Shown piece after piece: positions 1 through 10,751 of a stretch of DNA of 64,000 bases (positions are counted from its first letter, which is position 1; each line of letters starts with the position of its first letter). The DNA comes from Bufo bufo. Taxonomy: Eukaryota; Chordata; Amphibia; Anura; Bufonidae. The stretch is taken from NCBI RefSeq assembly GCF_905171765.1, contig NC_053393.1, positions 191,421,921-191,485,920 on the forward strand, given 5' to 3'. A model generated the notes under the pieces. That model worked only from the letters and a program-made list of their open reading frames with translations. It did not search any database and was not told the DNA's origin. Both the position numbers and the translations under genes were made by a program.

Positions 1-1284
1 TTCTGGGTTTGCTTTTCACAAGAAGCATTGCCTGATGTGAATGATGCCTCGCACAAAAGAGCTCTCAGAAGATCTACGATTAAGAATTGTTGACTTCCAT
101 AAAGCTGGTAAGGATTATAAAAGTATCTCCAAATGCCTTGCTGATCATCAGTCCACGGTAAGACAAATTGTCTATAAATGGAGAAAGTTCAGCACTGCTG
201 CTACTTTCCCTAGGAGTGGCCGTCCTGTAAAGATGACTGCAAGAGCACAGCGCAGACTGCTCAATGAGGTGAAGAAGAATCCTAGAGTGTCAGCTAAAGA
301 CTTACAAAAGTCTCTGGCATATGCTAACATCCCTGTTAGCGAATCTACGATATGTAAAACACTAAACAAGAATGGATTTCATGGGAGGATACCACAGAGG
401 AAACCACTGCTGTCCAAAAAAAACATTTCTGCACGTTTACAGTTTGCACAAGAGCACCTGGATGTTCCACAGCAGTACTGGCAAAATATTCTGTGGACAG
501 ATGAAACCAAAGTTGAGTTTTTGGAAGAAACACACAACACTATGTGTGGAGAAAAAGAGGCACAGCACACCAACATCAAAACCTCATCCCAACTGTGAAG
601 TATGGTGGTGGGGGCATCATGGTTTGGGGCTGCTTTGCTGCGTCAGGGCCTGGACCGATTGCTATCATCGAAGGAAAAATGAATTCCCAAGTTTATCAAG
701 ACATTTTGCAGGAGAACCTAAGGCCATCTGTCCACCAGCTGAAGCTCAACAGAAGATGGGTGTTGCAACAGGACAATGACCCAAAGCATAGAAGTAAATC
801 CACAACAGAATGGCTTAAACAGAAGAAAATATGCCTTCTGGAGTGGCCCAGTCAGAGTCCTGACCTCAACCCGATTGAGATGCTGTGGCATGACCTCAAG
901 AAAGCGATTCACACCAGACATCCCAAGAATATTGCTGAACTAAAACAGTTCTGTAAAGAGGAATGGTCAAGAATTACTCCTGACCGTTGTGCACGTCTGA
1001 TCTGCAACTACAGGAAATGTTTGGTTGAAGTTATTGCTGCCAAAGGAGGTTCAACCAGTTATTAAATGCAGGGGTTCACATACTTTTTCCACCTGCACTG
1101 TGAATGTTTACATGGTGTGCTCAATAAAAACATAGTAACATTTAATTATTTGTGTGTTATTAGTTTAAGCAGACTGTGATTGTCTATTGTGACTTAGATG
1201 AATATTCAGATCACATTTTATGACCAATTTGTGCAGAAATCCATATCATTCCAAAGGGTTCACATACTTTTTCTTGCAACTGTA
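1..1284 (+). mobile_element. Tc1/mariner DNA transposon, left end outside window
   Basis: This is a Tc1-like cut-and-paste element cut by the window start. It holds a broken transposase (41-1065) followed by 3' non-coding sequence that ends in a terminal repeat finishing CTTGCAACTGTA at 1284. The motif GGTTCACATACTTTTTC occurs twice, near 1073-1089 and near 1258-1274. This matches the inner and outer transposase-binding repeats of the IR/DR organisation known in Tc1 elements. A TA dinucleotide sits at the boundary, as expected for Tc1/mariner. The left terminal repeat is not in the window, so the total length is unknown. Confidence 0.93.
41..1065 (+). pseudogene. Tc1 transposase, one frameshift
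   Basis: This is a DDE transposase of the Tc1 family. Codons 41-~520 encode the N-terminal paired-like helix-turn-helix region ([12 protein letters not shown] onward) and reach the first catalytic Asp in WTDETK (codon at 500). The frame then changes by one base between about 510 and 543. The second frame carries the glycine-rich stretch, the second Asp in QQDND (codon at 772) and the catalytic Glu in DLNPIE (codon at 877). Thirty-four residues separate the last two, so this is DD34E. The protein ends at SY and a TAA at 1063-1065. All three catalytic residues survive. The single-base indel is the only clear lesion, so decay looks recent, but the copy cannot make an active enzyme by normal translation. 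The start at 41 is the Met before PRTKELSED; a second Met follows directly. Confidence 0.93.
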
Positions 1285-1293
1285 TACCAGTCC

Positions 1294-1458
1294 ATAAAAG
1301 GACTTTTGTGGCCCTATTAACTAGCACTTGGTGTCCCTAACAGTCTGCTACTGCTACACACAGCAAGCTCTCCCTACAGTGGCAAAAAACAGAATGTAAA
1401 ATGGCTGCCAGATCAGGTTTTTTTATAGGGTAATGGGTGTGTCTATGTGCTGAAACGT
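1294..1458. repeat. 165-bp repeat segment, copy 1 (matches 4000-4165)
   Basis: This segment runs from AAAAGGACTTTTGTGG to GCTGAAACGTCTC and is repeated in the same orientation at 4000-4165 with scattered mismatches. The two copies bracket the TTAA element between them. The second copy continues into sequence ending GGCCATCTCTA that resembles a hAT-type end; the first copy stops abruptly at the array. I read it as part of a non-autonomous repeat that was duplicated or split by insertion and rearrangement. Confidence 0.6.
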
Positions 1459-4000
1459 CTCTATTATGGAAATTATGGGATAAGGTGGTAGTTTTGTTGT
1501 TACTATTTTAGGGTACATATGATATTTGGTTGCTCTATATTACAGTTTTTGTGAGGCAAGGTAACAAGAAATAGCTGTTTTGCCACCGTTTTTTTTGTTT
1601 GTTATTTACAACATTCATCTGACAGGTTAAATCATGTGGTATTTTTATAGAACAGGTTGTTACAGACGCGACAATACCAGATATGACTACTATTTTTGGT
1701 TGTTTGTTTCAGTTTTAAATAACAAAGCATTTTTGAAAGAAAATGATTTTTTTTGTGTCTCCACATTCTGAAAGCCGTAGTTTTATTTATTTTTTGGGCA
1801 ACTGTCTTGTGTAGTCTGTCGGGATGAGATGACGGTTTGAGTGGTACTATTATATGCTGCATCTGACTTTTTGATCGCTTGCAATTACACTTTTTGTGAT
1901 GTAAGGTGACAAAAAATTGCTTTTTTTACACCGTTGAATTTTTTTTATTTTTATGGTATTCACCTGAGGGGTTAGGTCATGTAATAATTTTATGTAAGTT
2001 TTACACAATGATTTCATTTTTGAAACAAAATTTTCGGTGATTATCTTAGGTAGGGTACCATTTTTGTGGGATGAGATGACGGTTTTATTGGAACTATTTT
2101 GGGGTGCGCATGACTTTTTGATCACTTGCTGTTACACTTTTTTTCATGTAAGGTGACAAAAAATTGCATTTTTTTACACCGTTTTTATTTTAATTTTTTT
2201 ACGGTGTTCACCTGAGGGGTTAGGTCATGTGATATTTTTATAGAGCAGGTTCTTACGGACGCAGCGATACTTAATATGTCCTTTTTTTATTTATTTATGT
2301 AAGTTTTACACAATGATTTCATTTTTTAAACAAAAAAAACATGTTTTAGTGTCTCCATAGTCTGAGAGCCATAGTTTTTTCAGTTTTTGGGCAATTATCT
2401 TAGGTAGGGTAAGATTTTTGCTGGATGAGATGACGGTTTGATTGGCACTATTTTGGGGTGTGCATGACTTTTTGATCGCTTGTTATTACACTTTTTTTCA
2501 TGTAAGGTGACAAAAAATTGCATTTTGTTACACCGTTTTTATTAAAAAAAAATTACGGTGTTCACCTGAGGGGTTAGGTCATGTGGTATTTTTATAGAGC
2601 CGGTCATTACTGACGTGGCGATACCTAATATGTATACTTTTATTTATTTAAGTTTTAAAAAATAATATCATTTTTGAAACAAAAAATAAATATCATGTTT
2701 AGTGTCTCCATATTCTGAGAGCCATAATTTTTTCAGTTTTTGGACGATTTTTTTAGGTAGGGTACCATTTTAGTGGGATGAGATGACGGTTTGATTGGCG
2801 CTATTTTGGAGTGCATATGATGACTTTAATCGCTTGCTATTACACTTTTTGTGATGTAAGGTGACAAAAAAATGGCTTTTTTTTACACTGTTTTTATTTA
2901 ATTATTTTTTACGGTGTTCACCTGAGGGGTTAGGTCATGTGATATTTTTATATAGCAGGTTCTTACGGACACGGCGATACCTAATATGTATGCTTTTTAT
3001 ATTTACTTAAGTTTTACACAATAACAGCATTTTTTAAACCAAAACAAAATATGTTTTAGTGTCTCCATATTCTGAGCCATATTTTTTATTTTTTTTGGGG
3101 CTATTGTCTTAGGTAGGGGATAATTTTTTGCAGATTGAGATTACGGTTAGATTGGTACTATTTTGCCAGGCATACGCCTTTTTGATCGCTTGGTGTTTAG
3201 TGATGTAAGGTGACAAAAAAATTGTTTATTTAGCACAGTTTTTATTTTTTATTTTTTACGGTGTTCATCTGAGGGGTTAGGTCATGTTATATGTTTATTC
3301 TGCCGGTCTATACGGACGCGGCAATACCTAATATGTCTTCTTTTCTTTCTTTCCCTATTTTTAAAAACTTTTTTTTTACTTTATTTTGGAAAAAAAAAAT
3401 TATTTTTATTTTTTTACTTGAAACTTTACATTTTTTTTGGGGGGGAAACTTTATTTTTCAACTTTTTTTCTCTTAATTTTTTTGTCCCACTTTGGGACTT
3501 GAACTTTTGGGGGTCTGATCCCCTTTACAATGCGTTCCAATACTTCTGTATTGGAATGCATTGGCTGTATGTCTAATACAGTGTGTATTATTCATACAGC
3601 TTCCTGCCTGTGAGATCCAGGGGCTGTTTCTCACAGGCTCTCCACCGGAAGGCAGCCCTGATGCCTAAGGAAGGCATCGGGCTGCCTTCCATGCCATCGG
3701 GTCCCCGTCACAGCAGCACGGGGACCCGATGGCAGTTCCGATCCCCGCCCGACATCGCACGTGCCGCGGTCAGCACTGACCGCTGCACATGAATGGTTAA
3801 TGAGCCGGCATCAGTGATTTCACCGATGCCGATGCATCCAGCAGGGGTCCGGCTATTAGTGACTGCCGGACTCCTGCTGCTAATCAGGCGGGCGCAGCTT
3901 CTGCACCCGCTTGATCCCCATGAAGTATATGTACGTCATGGGTCTTTAAGTCCCGCAAAGAAATGACGTACATGTACGTCATGGGTCCTTAAGGGGTTAA
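1459..4000. mobile_element. TTAA-flanked, piggyBac-like non-autonomous repeat
   Basis: The right end reads GGGGTTAA (TTAA at 3997-4000), matching the piggyBac rule of TTAA target duplications next to CCC/GGG termini. The right third (3340-3996) is GC-rich, with internal palindromes such as ATGACGTACATGTACGTCAT. It shares landmarks with the element at 26755-28772: the GGGGGTCTGATCCCCT-like segment, GATGTAAGGTGACAAAAA, and the closing GGGCGGGCGCAGCT. No transposase reading frame is present. The left TTAA end is not visible, so the left boundary is the point where the flanking repeat stops. Confidence 0.6.
1545..3330. repeat. Tandem array, ~350-bp unit, about six copies
   Basis: The landmark GAGGGGTTAGGTCATG (first copy degenerate) recurs near 1620, 1966, 2214, 2568, 2924 and 3271. 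Spacing is about 346, 248, 354, 356 and 347 bp, so one unit has lost roughly 100 bp. Each unit also holds GATGTAAGGTGACAAAAA, a homopolymer-rich stretch, GTGTCTCCATA and GGGATGAGATGACGGTTTGA. The AT-rich reading frames in it are not coding. Confidence 0.85.
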
Positions 4001-4335
4001 AAGGACTTTTGTGGCCCTTTTAGCTAGTGCTTGGTGTCCCTAACAGTCTGTTACTGCTCCAAACAGCAACCTCTCCCTACACTGGCAAAAACAGAATGTA
4101 AAATGGCTGACAGATCGGATTTATTCATAGGGTAATGGGTGTGTCCATGTGCTGAAACGTCTCAAATGGCTGTCCTGTCCCAACTGATGGATGTGTCATG
4201 GGTCAAAGTTCGGCACAATGCAAAAGAATATGGCGCTGGCGGACATCGCCAATATGTTCGCATGCTCGGCGAACTGCGAATGAGCAAAGTTCGCCGCGAA
4301 ATGACCGCCAGGTGAACCGCAAGGCCATCTCTATC
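3997..4335. repeat. Repeat remnant with hAT-like right end (copy 2 of the 165-bp segment)
   Basis: Positions 4000-4165 match 1294-1458. The sequence then continues through an AAGTTCGGC / GTTCGC-rich stretch and ends in GGCCATCTCTA near 4331. Short GTTCGC/GCGAAC inverted motifs and such an ending are what I associate with non-autonomous hAT ends in frogs; that family assignment is from memory. From 4336 to 4440 I see nothing recognisable. Confidence 0.5.
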
Positions 4336-4469
4336 CATCAATTCTGTATCAGGTTGCTAAGGGTCACGGCGTAACAGTTTGTTGCTTGTATGTCCTGGGT
4401 TAAAACTGGGTTAAATATTTTGTCTCCTTTATAGATCTCACACGTCCCCTATCTGGGGACTATATAGTA

Positions 4470-4780
4470 AAAGAATCTTTCCTCTACTACAGTAAGACGG
4501 ATGCCAAAGGGGTGTTTTAAGTTTCCAAAATTTGCCAGTGTCACGGACACACCCACAGAAGAATTTCCTTTCCTACAACAGTTAAGATGGATGAAGGAGG
4601 TGTTCCTAATAAAATAAAATAAAATCATGACTTTCACAGACACACTTCACAGACGGATTTCCTCTCCTACAACAGTTAAGATGGCTGAAGGGTGTGTTCC
4701 TAATTTTTTTTTTTTATTCATGACTTTCACAGACACATTACACAAATAATTTCCTCTACCATTTGGATGGATTCAAAATG
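4470..4780. repeat. Tandem array, ~92-bp unit, four copies (distal side of hAT-1)
   Basis: The unit begins ATTTCCTCTCCTACAACAG, then AAGATGGATGAAGG and GTGTTCCTAAT. It starts near 4471, 4562, 4658 and 4749. It lies beyond the C-terminal end of the hAT-1 transposase, where other hAT copies in this window also carry unrelated tandem arrays. It is non-coding. Confidence 0.8.
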
Positions 4781-5143
4781 GGTCATTTTATTAGTATTCT
4801 TAATTCTTATTTTTGCAGGAGGGGTGGTAACTGTTGACCACCAAGCATTGGGAGATGACAAAGAGAATGCACAAACTGCACTGGAGTACTTCTCTACTCT
4901 GACAATATAAGACATAACAATATTGAGCCTGGAGGCCCTAGTGGAGGAGGAGGAGGATGTGGGGGTGCAGGCAGAAGAGGCAGAGGAGGTCACCAACTTA
5001 AAAAATAAAAATAAAATTCATTTTTTTTATTTTTTCTTTATTTATTTTTGTTCGTGGAGACCCCAAAACATTGGGAAATAGCACAGAGAACACACATAGT
5101 GCGCCAGAGTACAACAATGGCTAGGTGCTCCTGGTATACCTCT

Positions 5144-8100
5144 CTACTCTGGCGAAGGTATGGACATGACCAGTGGGATCCATGCCTGGTTCATTTTAAT
5201 GAACATGAGCTTGTCCATGTTGGCTGTGGACAGGCAGATGCACCTGTCCGTGATCACCACCCCTGCCGTGCTAAATATAGGTTCGGATAATACACTTGCC
5301 GGAGGGCAGGCCAGCACCTCCAAGGCATAAAGGGCAAGCTCAGGCCATGTGCCCAATTTGGATACCCAGATGTTAAACCCATCAGTCGGTACGTGCAGAA
5401 TGCTGCCTCCTGCTAAGACGGTACGTATCAGATGGTGGTGCTGTATATTGTGGCGTGCAGACAAAGCTTTTCAACATTTTGGCCATGCTAACCCTCCCTT
5501 CTGAGGTGCTAACGGGGCCCCTGTTGCGTTGGTGACTTCCTCCTCCTCCACTGTCTCCACCTCGTGCTTCCACTGAGCCTCCCTTCCGGTCGGAATGCCA
5601 TCAGTAGCACCTCTAACAGCGTTCACTTGTACTTGTGCATCTTCCAATTATGCTCTAGTGACGTAAGTAAGGACGGCACGTTGTCCTTGTAGCGGGGATC
5701 CAGCAGGGTGGCCACTCAGTAATCAGCACCGGTTAGAATGTGGGAAACTTGACTGTCATTGTGCAGGCACTGCAGCATGTAGTCGCTCATGTGTGCCAGG
5801 CTACCCATTGTCAACAAGTTGTCCTCGGTGGAAGGTGTATCGTCTGTGTCCTCTGTATCCCTGCAACCATGCTCCATTTATGCTCATTTGGGTGCCACAC
5901 TGCTGTGAACAGGGATCCTCCTCCTCCTCATCATCCTCCTCATCTAACAAAACTGTGCCCTGGCTGGACAGTTGGGTACCTGGCCGCTGTTGTTGCAAGA
6001 ACCCACCCTCAGAGCCACCTGTGGACGAATGGAATAGTAACCGTTAGAATGATCCCTGTTCCTCCCCCTCTTCCTCCTGTACCACATCCTCATCCATCAG
6101 TGCCTGAAGTGTTTTTTCAAAGAGACATAGATGTGCAATAGTAAGGCTGATGACGACGTCATCACTGCTGGCCATGTTAGTGGAGTACTCAAAATGGTGC
6201 AACATGGCACACAAGTCCCGCTTGAAGGCCCACTCATTGGTGGTGAAATGTTGCTGTTCCGCAGAGTGACTCACCCGTGTGTGCTGCAGCTGAAACTCCA
6301 CTATTGCCTGCTGCTGCTCGCTCAGTCTCTCCAGCATGTACAAGGTGTAGTTCCACCTTGTGGGTACGTCGCATATGAGGTAGTGAGCGAGAAGGCCGAA
6401 GATACGCTGCAGCTCACACAGGGGAGCAGCAGGGTGAGAATGCCGAAAGCGCGCCTCAGACGGCCCTCACTTTCTGCAGCAACTCTGATATATCTGGGTA
6501 ATTCTTAAGAACCTCTGCACCACCAAGTTCAGCACATGCGCCAGGCAAGGGATGTGCGTCAAACTGGCTAGCACCATAACTGCTACGAGATTTTGCCTGT
6601 TGTCGCATACCACCAGGCCTGGCTTGAGGCTCAATGGCACCAACCACTCATCGGTCTGTTCTTCCATGCCCGCCCACAGCTCATGCGCGGTGTGGGGTCT
6701 TTCCCCCAAACATATGAGTTTTAGAACAGCCTGCTGTCTTTTCCCCCTGGCTGTGCTGAATTTGGGGGTACAGGTGTTGCACTTACATGATGAGGAGTCG
6801 GTAGAGGAGGAACCAGAGGAGGAAGCAGATTTGGAGGAGGAGGCAACAGGAGGCACCGAGAAATGTCTAGCAATCCTCGTTGGCAGTAGGACATGCACCA
6901 AACCGCTGTCCGCCTCAGGCCCAGCCACCACTACATTTACCCAGTGGGCAGTTAGAGAGATATAACGTCCCTGCCCATACTTACTGGGCTATGTCTCGGT
7001 GGTTATGTGGACCTTGTCACTGATGGCGGTGCGCAGTGCACACCTAATTTTTTCCACCACTTGTTCGTTCATCGTAGGGATAGCCCACCTTGAAAAGTAG
7101 TGACGGATGGAAACCACTTACCATAAGACAGCTGCAGTCATTACATTTTTAAAACTGTCTGTCTCCACAAGATGGAATGGCAGCATTTCAAAGGCCAACA
7201 GTTTTGTAATGCTGGAATTCAGGGCCAGGGCTCGCGGGTGGGTAGGGGGTACTTCCTCTTTCTCTTCAGTGTTTGGGGGATGGACAGCTGATGACGGTGA
7301 CGGTGTTGCTGCCACATCTTCTGTTTGCGGGGTGTTAGGTGCCCCTGTCGCTCCAGAGATGGAGGAAGAGGCCGAGACCGCAGCAGAAGATGAAGCAGGA
7401 GGAACCTCTGATCTTTCGTGGTTCTTGAGGTGTCTACTCCACTGCAGCTCGTGATTTGCGGTTAAATGCCGGATCATGCAGGTGGTGCTCAGGTTGAGAA
7501 CATTTGAGCCTCGCTTCAGGCTCTGACTGCACAGCGTGCAAACTATCCGTGTCCTACCGTCAGCACACTGCCTGAAGAACTGCCATAACAGGGAACTCCT
7601 TTGCGCTGGCTTTGGTGTGCTTTGTCTCTTGGTGTATTGGCCAGTAGAAGGCGTACTTTCTAAAGGGCCGACCATTCTGCTTTTGCTTCTCCCTCTTTTG
7701 CTGTGCGGCTGGCGCTGCATGACCCCCTCCTCTTCCTCCAAACTGCATGCATCACTTGCATGACCTGGATGCCATGTGAGGTCTTAGACCTCATCATCTT
7801 CCACATCATCTTCCACCCACTTCTCACCCCTGCACTTCTGGCCGGCCTGCACACTGCAGAAAGCCCCAGCAGTTGACACCTGTGTTTCGTCATCCCAAGT
7901 CCGTATCCCCAAACATAAGTGATCTCAAGCTCTGTCACTTCTGGGCAAGGGCTGGGTGGATGGCCCACGAAAACCCCACCAGCAGAGTCATCAAAAAGTA
8001 TAAGTGTCGGCTGAATGACTTGGGGCTCAGACTGCTTGGCTGATGTGCAAGGGGTTGAGGTGGAAGACAGATGCCCTTGGGCTGTAGGTGCCAACTCTGT

Positions 8101-8311
8101 GGTTTGAGCAATGGACCAGGTGGAATGTGAAGGAACTGGAGGCACTCTCAGCCATCTACAGCCAACTACAGCCTCTACTTTATCTGTCCTCACCATTCTT
8201 AGAGCAGTATTCGGGCCTACAAAATGTCCTGTCGCCTGCGTGCACCAGAGGAAGGCGCTTCATTTGGGCATGTAGCTGGCACAGATCGACAATGTCTTCT
8301 CCCTGCAGCAT
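5144..8311 (-). pseudogene. hAT-1 transposase (ZBED type), several frameshifts
   Basis: This is the degraded transposase of hAT-1. The piece at 7741-7118 has an acidic start and a BED finger: Cys68 and Cys71 in VCTLC, His92 and His97 in RHLTANH of that frame. It is followed by a Ser/Pro-rich linker. The piece at 6931-6467 has an Arg/Gln-rich stretch, VLKLICLGERPHTA, and the catalytic-Asp region DNRQNLV with CLAHVLNLVVQ, the Cys-His of the hAT core. The piece at 6343-6044 carries YMLERLSEQQQAI and an acidic tail. The piece at 5464-5144 is the dimerisation domain: ASVLSEPIFSTAG, then FIKMNQAW. At least three frame changes separate the pieces, so it is inactive. The frame from an ATG at 8311 (LQGEDIVDLCQLH) may be a remnant N-terminal extension or leader; that part is uncertain. 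Confidence 0.85.
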
Positions 8312-8469
8312 AAGCTCCACCACCACAAACACCAGCAACACCACGGCCACATCCCCTAGTTAATGCTTTCCTCCTTTTGTTACAGTCACCCACAAAATTG
8401 CCTGACAGATGAACAATTGTGTATCCGTGTCACAAATGCAAAAGAGGTGTTTGGAAAAAAAACTGTAGG

Positions 8470-8730
8470 TAGGACACACCAACCCAATTAACCGGCTGAA
8501 AAACTGTTATATATCCCTTTGACGGTTTCAAGTACAGTGTTTTTTCAACACAAAATATATTTAGGTCACACCAACCCAATTAACCGGCTGACTAACTATT
8601 ATATATTCCTTTTGACAGTGGCAAGTACAGTGTATTTAAAAAAAAAAGGTCTGTATTTTAAGCCCAAAATATATGTAGGTCCCAGTGACCCAATTAACCG
8701 TCTGAATAACTATTATATATCCCTTTGACC
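8470..8730. repeat. Subterminal tandem array of hAT-1, three copies
   Basis: The unit contains ACACCAACCCAATTAACCG, a CTATTATATATCCCTTTGAC segment and CAAGTACAGTGT. Copies start near 8474, 8567 and 8681. The array lies upstream of the transposase start on the minus strand, so it may hold promoter or transposase-binding elements; that role is inference. Confidence 0.8.
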
Positions 8731-9126
8731 CCCTCCCTCTATTGTATTATCATTGGTGGCCAGTGTGCGCCCCCCCGGCCCCCCCTCTATTGTATTAATA
8801 TCATTGGTGGCCAGTGTGCGGCCTCCCCTCCCCCCCCACCCCCCCGATCATTGGTGGCAGCGGAGATTCCGATCGGAGTCCCAGTTTAATCGCTCTGGGG
8901 CTCCGATCGGTAACCATGGCAATGAGGACGTTACTGTAGGCCTGGTTGCCATGGTTACTTAGCAATATTACAATATTAGAAGCATCATACTTACCTGCTG
9001 CGCTGTCTGTGACCGGCCGGGAGCTCCTCCTACTGGTAAGTGACAGATCATTAAGCAATGCGCCGCACAGACCTGTCACTTACCAGTAGGAGGAGCTCTC
9101 GGCCGGTCACAGACAGCGCAGCAGGT

Positions 9127-9560
9127 TATGTTATGTTATGTTATGTTACTAAGTCCTTGTATAGCGCTCTAGAGGAACTCAATCCGATCAAAGCGCTTAT
9201 GGACGGCTATATTTGTGAGCCCCTACGACATCCTACACAAATAGCCAGGTCTTAACCAGCTTCCTAAATTCCAGGTAATCTGATGTTGTTCTGATATGTT
9301 CTGGGAGGGAGTTCCAGATCTTGGGGGCTAATACTGAGAAACGTCTGTGCCCCCTTGTCTTTAGGCGAGTTCGTGGCACCGACAGAAGGGTGGCTGAGGT
9401 GGATCTCAGTTCTCTAGGGGGATGGTAGCGTGTTATCTTTTTTTGCAGATAGATGGGGCCTGTTTTGTGGAGAGCTTTGTGTGCTAAGCAACACAGCTTA
9501 AACTGCACTCTCTCTTTCACTAGGAGCCAGTGGAGTTCCCTGCGTGCTTTTGTAACAGAT
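9127..9560 (-). mobile_element. 5'-truncated L2-like LINE (3' end only)
   Basis: Minus-strand codons 9520-9233 encode the C-terminal tail of a non-LTR retrotransposon ORF2: ALHKTGPIYLQKKITRYHPP, then LRSTSATLLSVPRTRLKT, and FSVLAPKIWNSLPEHIR. These are conserved C-terminal motifs of the L2/CR1-type LINE ORF2. After the stop there is a short 3' UTR with AAGCGCTTTGATCGG and AGCGCTATACAAGG, then a (TAACA)n tail (plus-strand TTATG repeats at 9127-9147). A terminal AAGCGC hairpin region plus a short microsatellite tail is typical of L2. The insertion interrupts the right arm of a palindrome; the motif AGGT appears at both junctions and may be a very short target duplication. Confidence 0.85.
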
Positions 9561-9689
9561 AAGGTAAGTATGATGCTTCTAATATTGTAATATTGCTAAG
9601 TAACCATGGCAACCAGGCCTGCAGTAGCGTCCTGGTTGCCATGGTTACCGATCGGAGCCCCAGAGCGATTAAACTGGGACTCCGATCGG

Positions 9690-10125
9690 AATCTCCGCTG
9701 CCACCAATGATCGGGGGGGGGAGGCCGCACACAGGCCACCAATGATATTAATACAATAGAGGGGGGGCCGGGGGGGCCGCACACTGGCCACCAATGATAA
9801 TACAATAGAGGGAGGGAGGGGTGGCCGGGGGAGGCCGCACACTGGCCACCAATGATATTACAATAGAGGGAGGGGGGCCGGGGGGGGGCCGCACACTGGC
9901 CACCAATGATAATACAATAGAGGGATGGAGGGGGGGGCCGGAGGCCGCACACTGGCCACCAATGATATTACAATAGAGGGAGGGGGGGCCGGGCAGGGCC
10001 GCACACTGGCCACCAATGATAATACAATAGAGGCAGGGGGGAACGGCACACTGGCCACCAATGATAATACAATAAAGGCAGGGAACGGGGGCCCGGGGGG
10101 GGCCGCACTGGCCACCAATGAAATT
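9690..10125. repeat. Minisatellite, ~50-58-bp unit, about nine copies
   Basis: The unit reads GGCCACCAATGAT, then (A)TACAATAGAGG, a G-rich run, and CCGCACACT. Starts fall near 9699, 9736, 9788, 9847, 9898, 9955, 10008, 10054 and 10110. The G runs are 6-9 long and variable. About three inverted units lie in the other arm at 8735-8850. The long reading frames seen here are a by-product of the repeat. Confidence 0.85.
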
Positions 10126-10130
10126 AAAAC

Positions 10131-10505
10131 TGGGGAGGGAGGGGGGTCTGCTGCCTGGCAGCCCCTGATCTCTTATAGGGGGCTATGATATGCACAATTA
10201 ACCCCTCAGGTGCAGCACCTGAGGGGTTAATTGTGCGGATCACAGCCCCCTGTAAGAGATCGGGTGCTGCCAGGCAGCAGGGGGCAGTCATGTACACAGT
10301 TCGTAGTATATTCTAACTAGAAGCGTCCCCATCACTATGGGAACGCCTCTGTGTTAGAATATACTGTCGGATATGAGTTTCACGATATAACTCATATCCG
10401 ACAGTATATTCTAACATAGAGGCGTTCCCATGGTGATGGAGACGCTTCAAGTTAAAATATACCATCGGATTGGAGAAAACTCCGATCCGATGGTATAATA
10501 GGGAC
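10131..10505. repeat. Chain of three smaller palindromes
   Basis: Palindrome one (about 10150-10290) is centred near 10214 on GGTGCAGCACC, flanked by ACCCCTCAG/CTGAGGGGT arms. Palindrome two (about 10300-10465) is centred near 10378, with arms GAATATACTGTCGGATATGA and their inverse plus GGAACGCCTCT. Palindrome three (10467-10497) has arms ACCATCGGAT and ATCCGATGGT. They lie end to end between the large foldback element and a MITE half-copy. They look like termini or subterminal hairpins of non-autonomous DNA transposons. Confidence 0.7.
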
Positions 10506-10748
10506 TCCTGACTTTACATTGAAAGTCAATGGGGGATAGATCCGTCCCCATTGACTTGCATTGTAATTCAGGACGGATCCGTTTGGCTCCGCACGGCCAG
10601 GCGGACACCAAAACGACTTTTTTTTCATGTCCATGGATCCTCCAAAAATCAAGGAAGACCCACGGACGAAAAAACGGTCACGGATCACGGACCAACGGAA
10701 CCCCGTTTTGCGGACCGTGAAAAAATACAGTCGTGTGCATGAGGCCTT
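10506..10748. mobile_element. CGTGTGCATGAGGCC MITE, right half
   Basis: This matches the right half of the full copies at 11212-11674, 42347-42778 and 45357-45818: CATGTCCATGGATCCTCC, CACGGACGAAAAAACGG, CCGTTTTGCGGACCGTGA, and the terminus CGTGTGCATGAGGCC followed by TTA. The left terminal repeat is missing and is replaced by the palindrome chain. Confidence 0.8.
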
Positions 10749-10751
10749 AAA

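Larger units (their letters stand above)
4440..8735 (-). mobile_element. hAT-1: BED-finger hAT transposon, decayed
   Basis: This is a hAT superfamily element on the minus strand. In element order, from right to left, it has a subterminal tandem array (8470-8730), a non-coding or N-terminal segment (7740-8370), a BED zinc finger (~7540-7450), the transposase core (6930-6040), the C-terminal dimerisation domain (5464-5144) and a distal array (4470-4780). Exact terminal repeats and the 8-bp duplication could not be identified, so the outer coordinates are approximate. Confidence 0.8.
8735..10130. mobile_element. Large palindromic (foldback) element interrupted by a LINE
   Basis: Left arm 8735-9050 and the right-hand sequence are inverted copies around a centre near 9065. 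The innermost part (8996-9054 against 9079-9126) pairs closely, from GCTGCGCTGTCTGTGACC to GGTCACAGACAGCGCAGC. The arm then resumes at about 9561, because a LINE fragment (9127-9560) sits inside the right arm. Both arms carry GGTAACCATGGCAA, a CCGATCGGA motif and an array of ATTGTATTATCATTGGTGG-type units. The left arm has about three units and the right arm about nine, so the arms have diverged in copy number. No coding capacity. Confidence 0.85.

Noticed and set aside
7660..8196. 178-residue minus-strand frame upstream of hAT-1
   Set aside because: It overlaps the transposase start in another frame and has no recognised motif; it is leader or decayed N-terminal sequence of hAT-1, not a separate gene.
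9596..10188. Pro/Gly-rich frames on both strands
   Set aside because: They translate the G-rich minisatellite in the palindrome arm.
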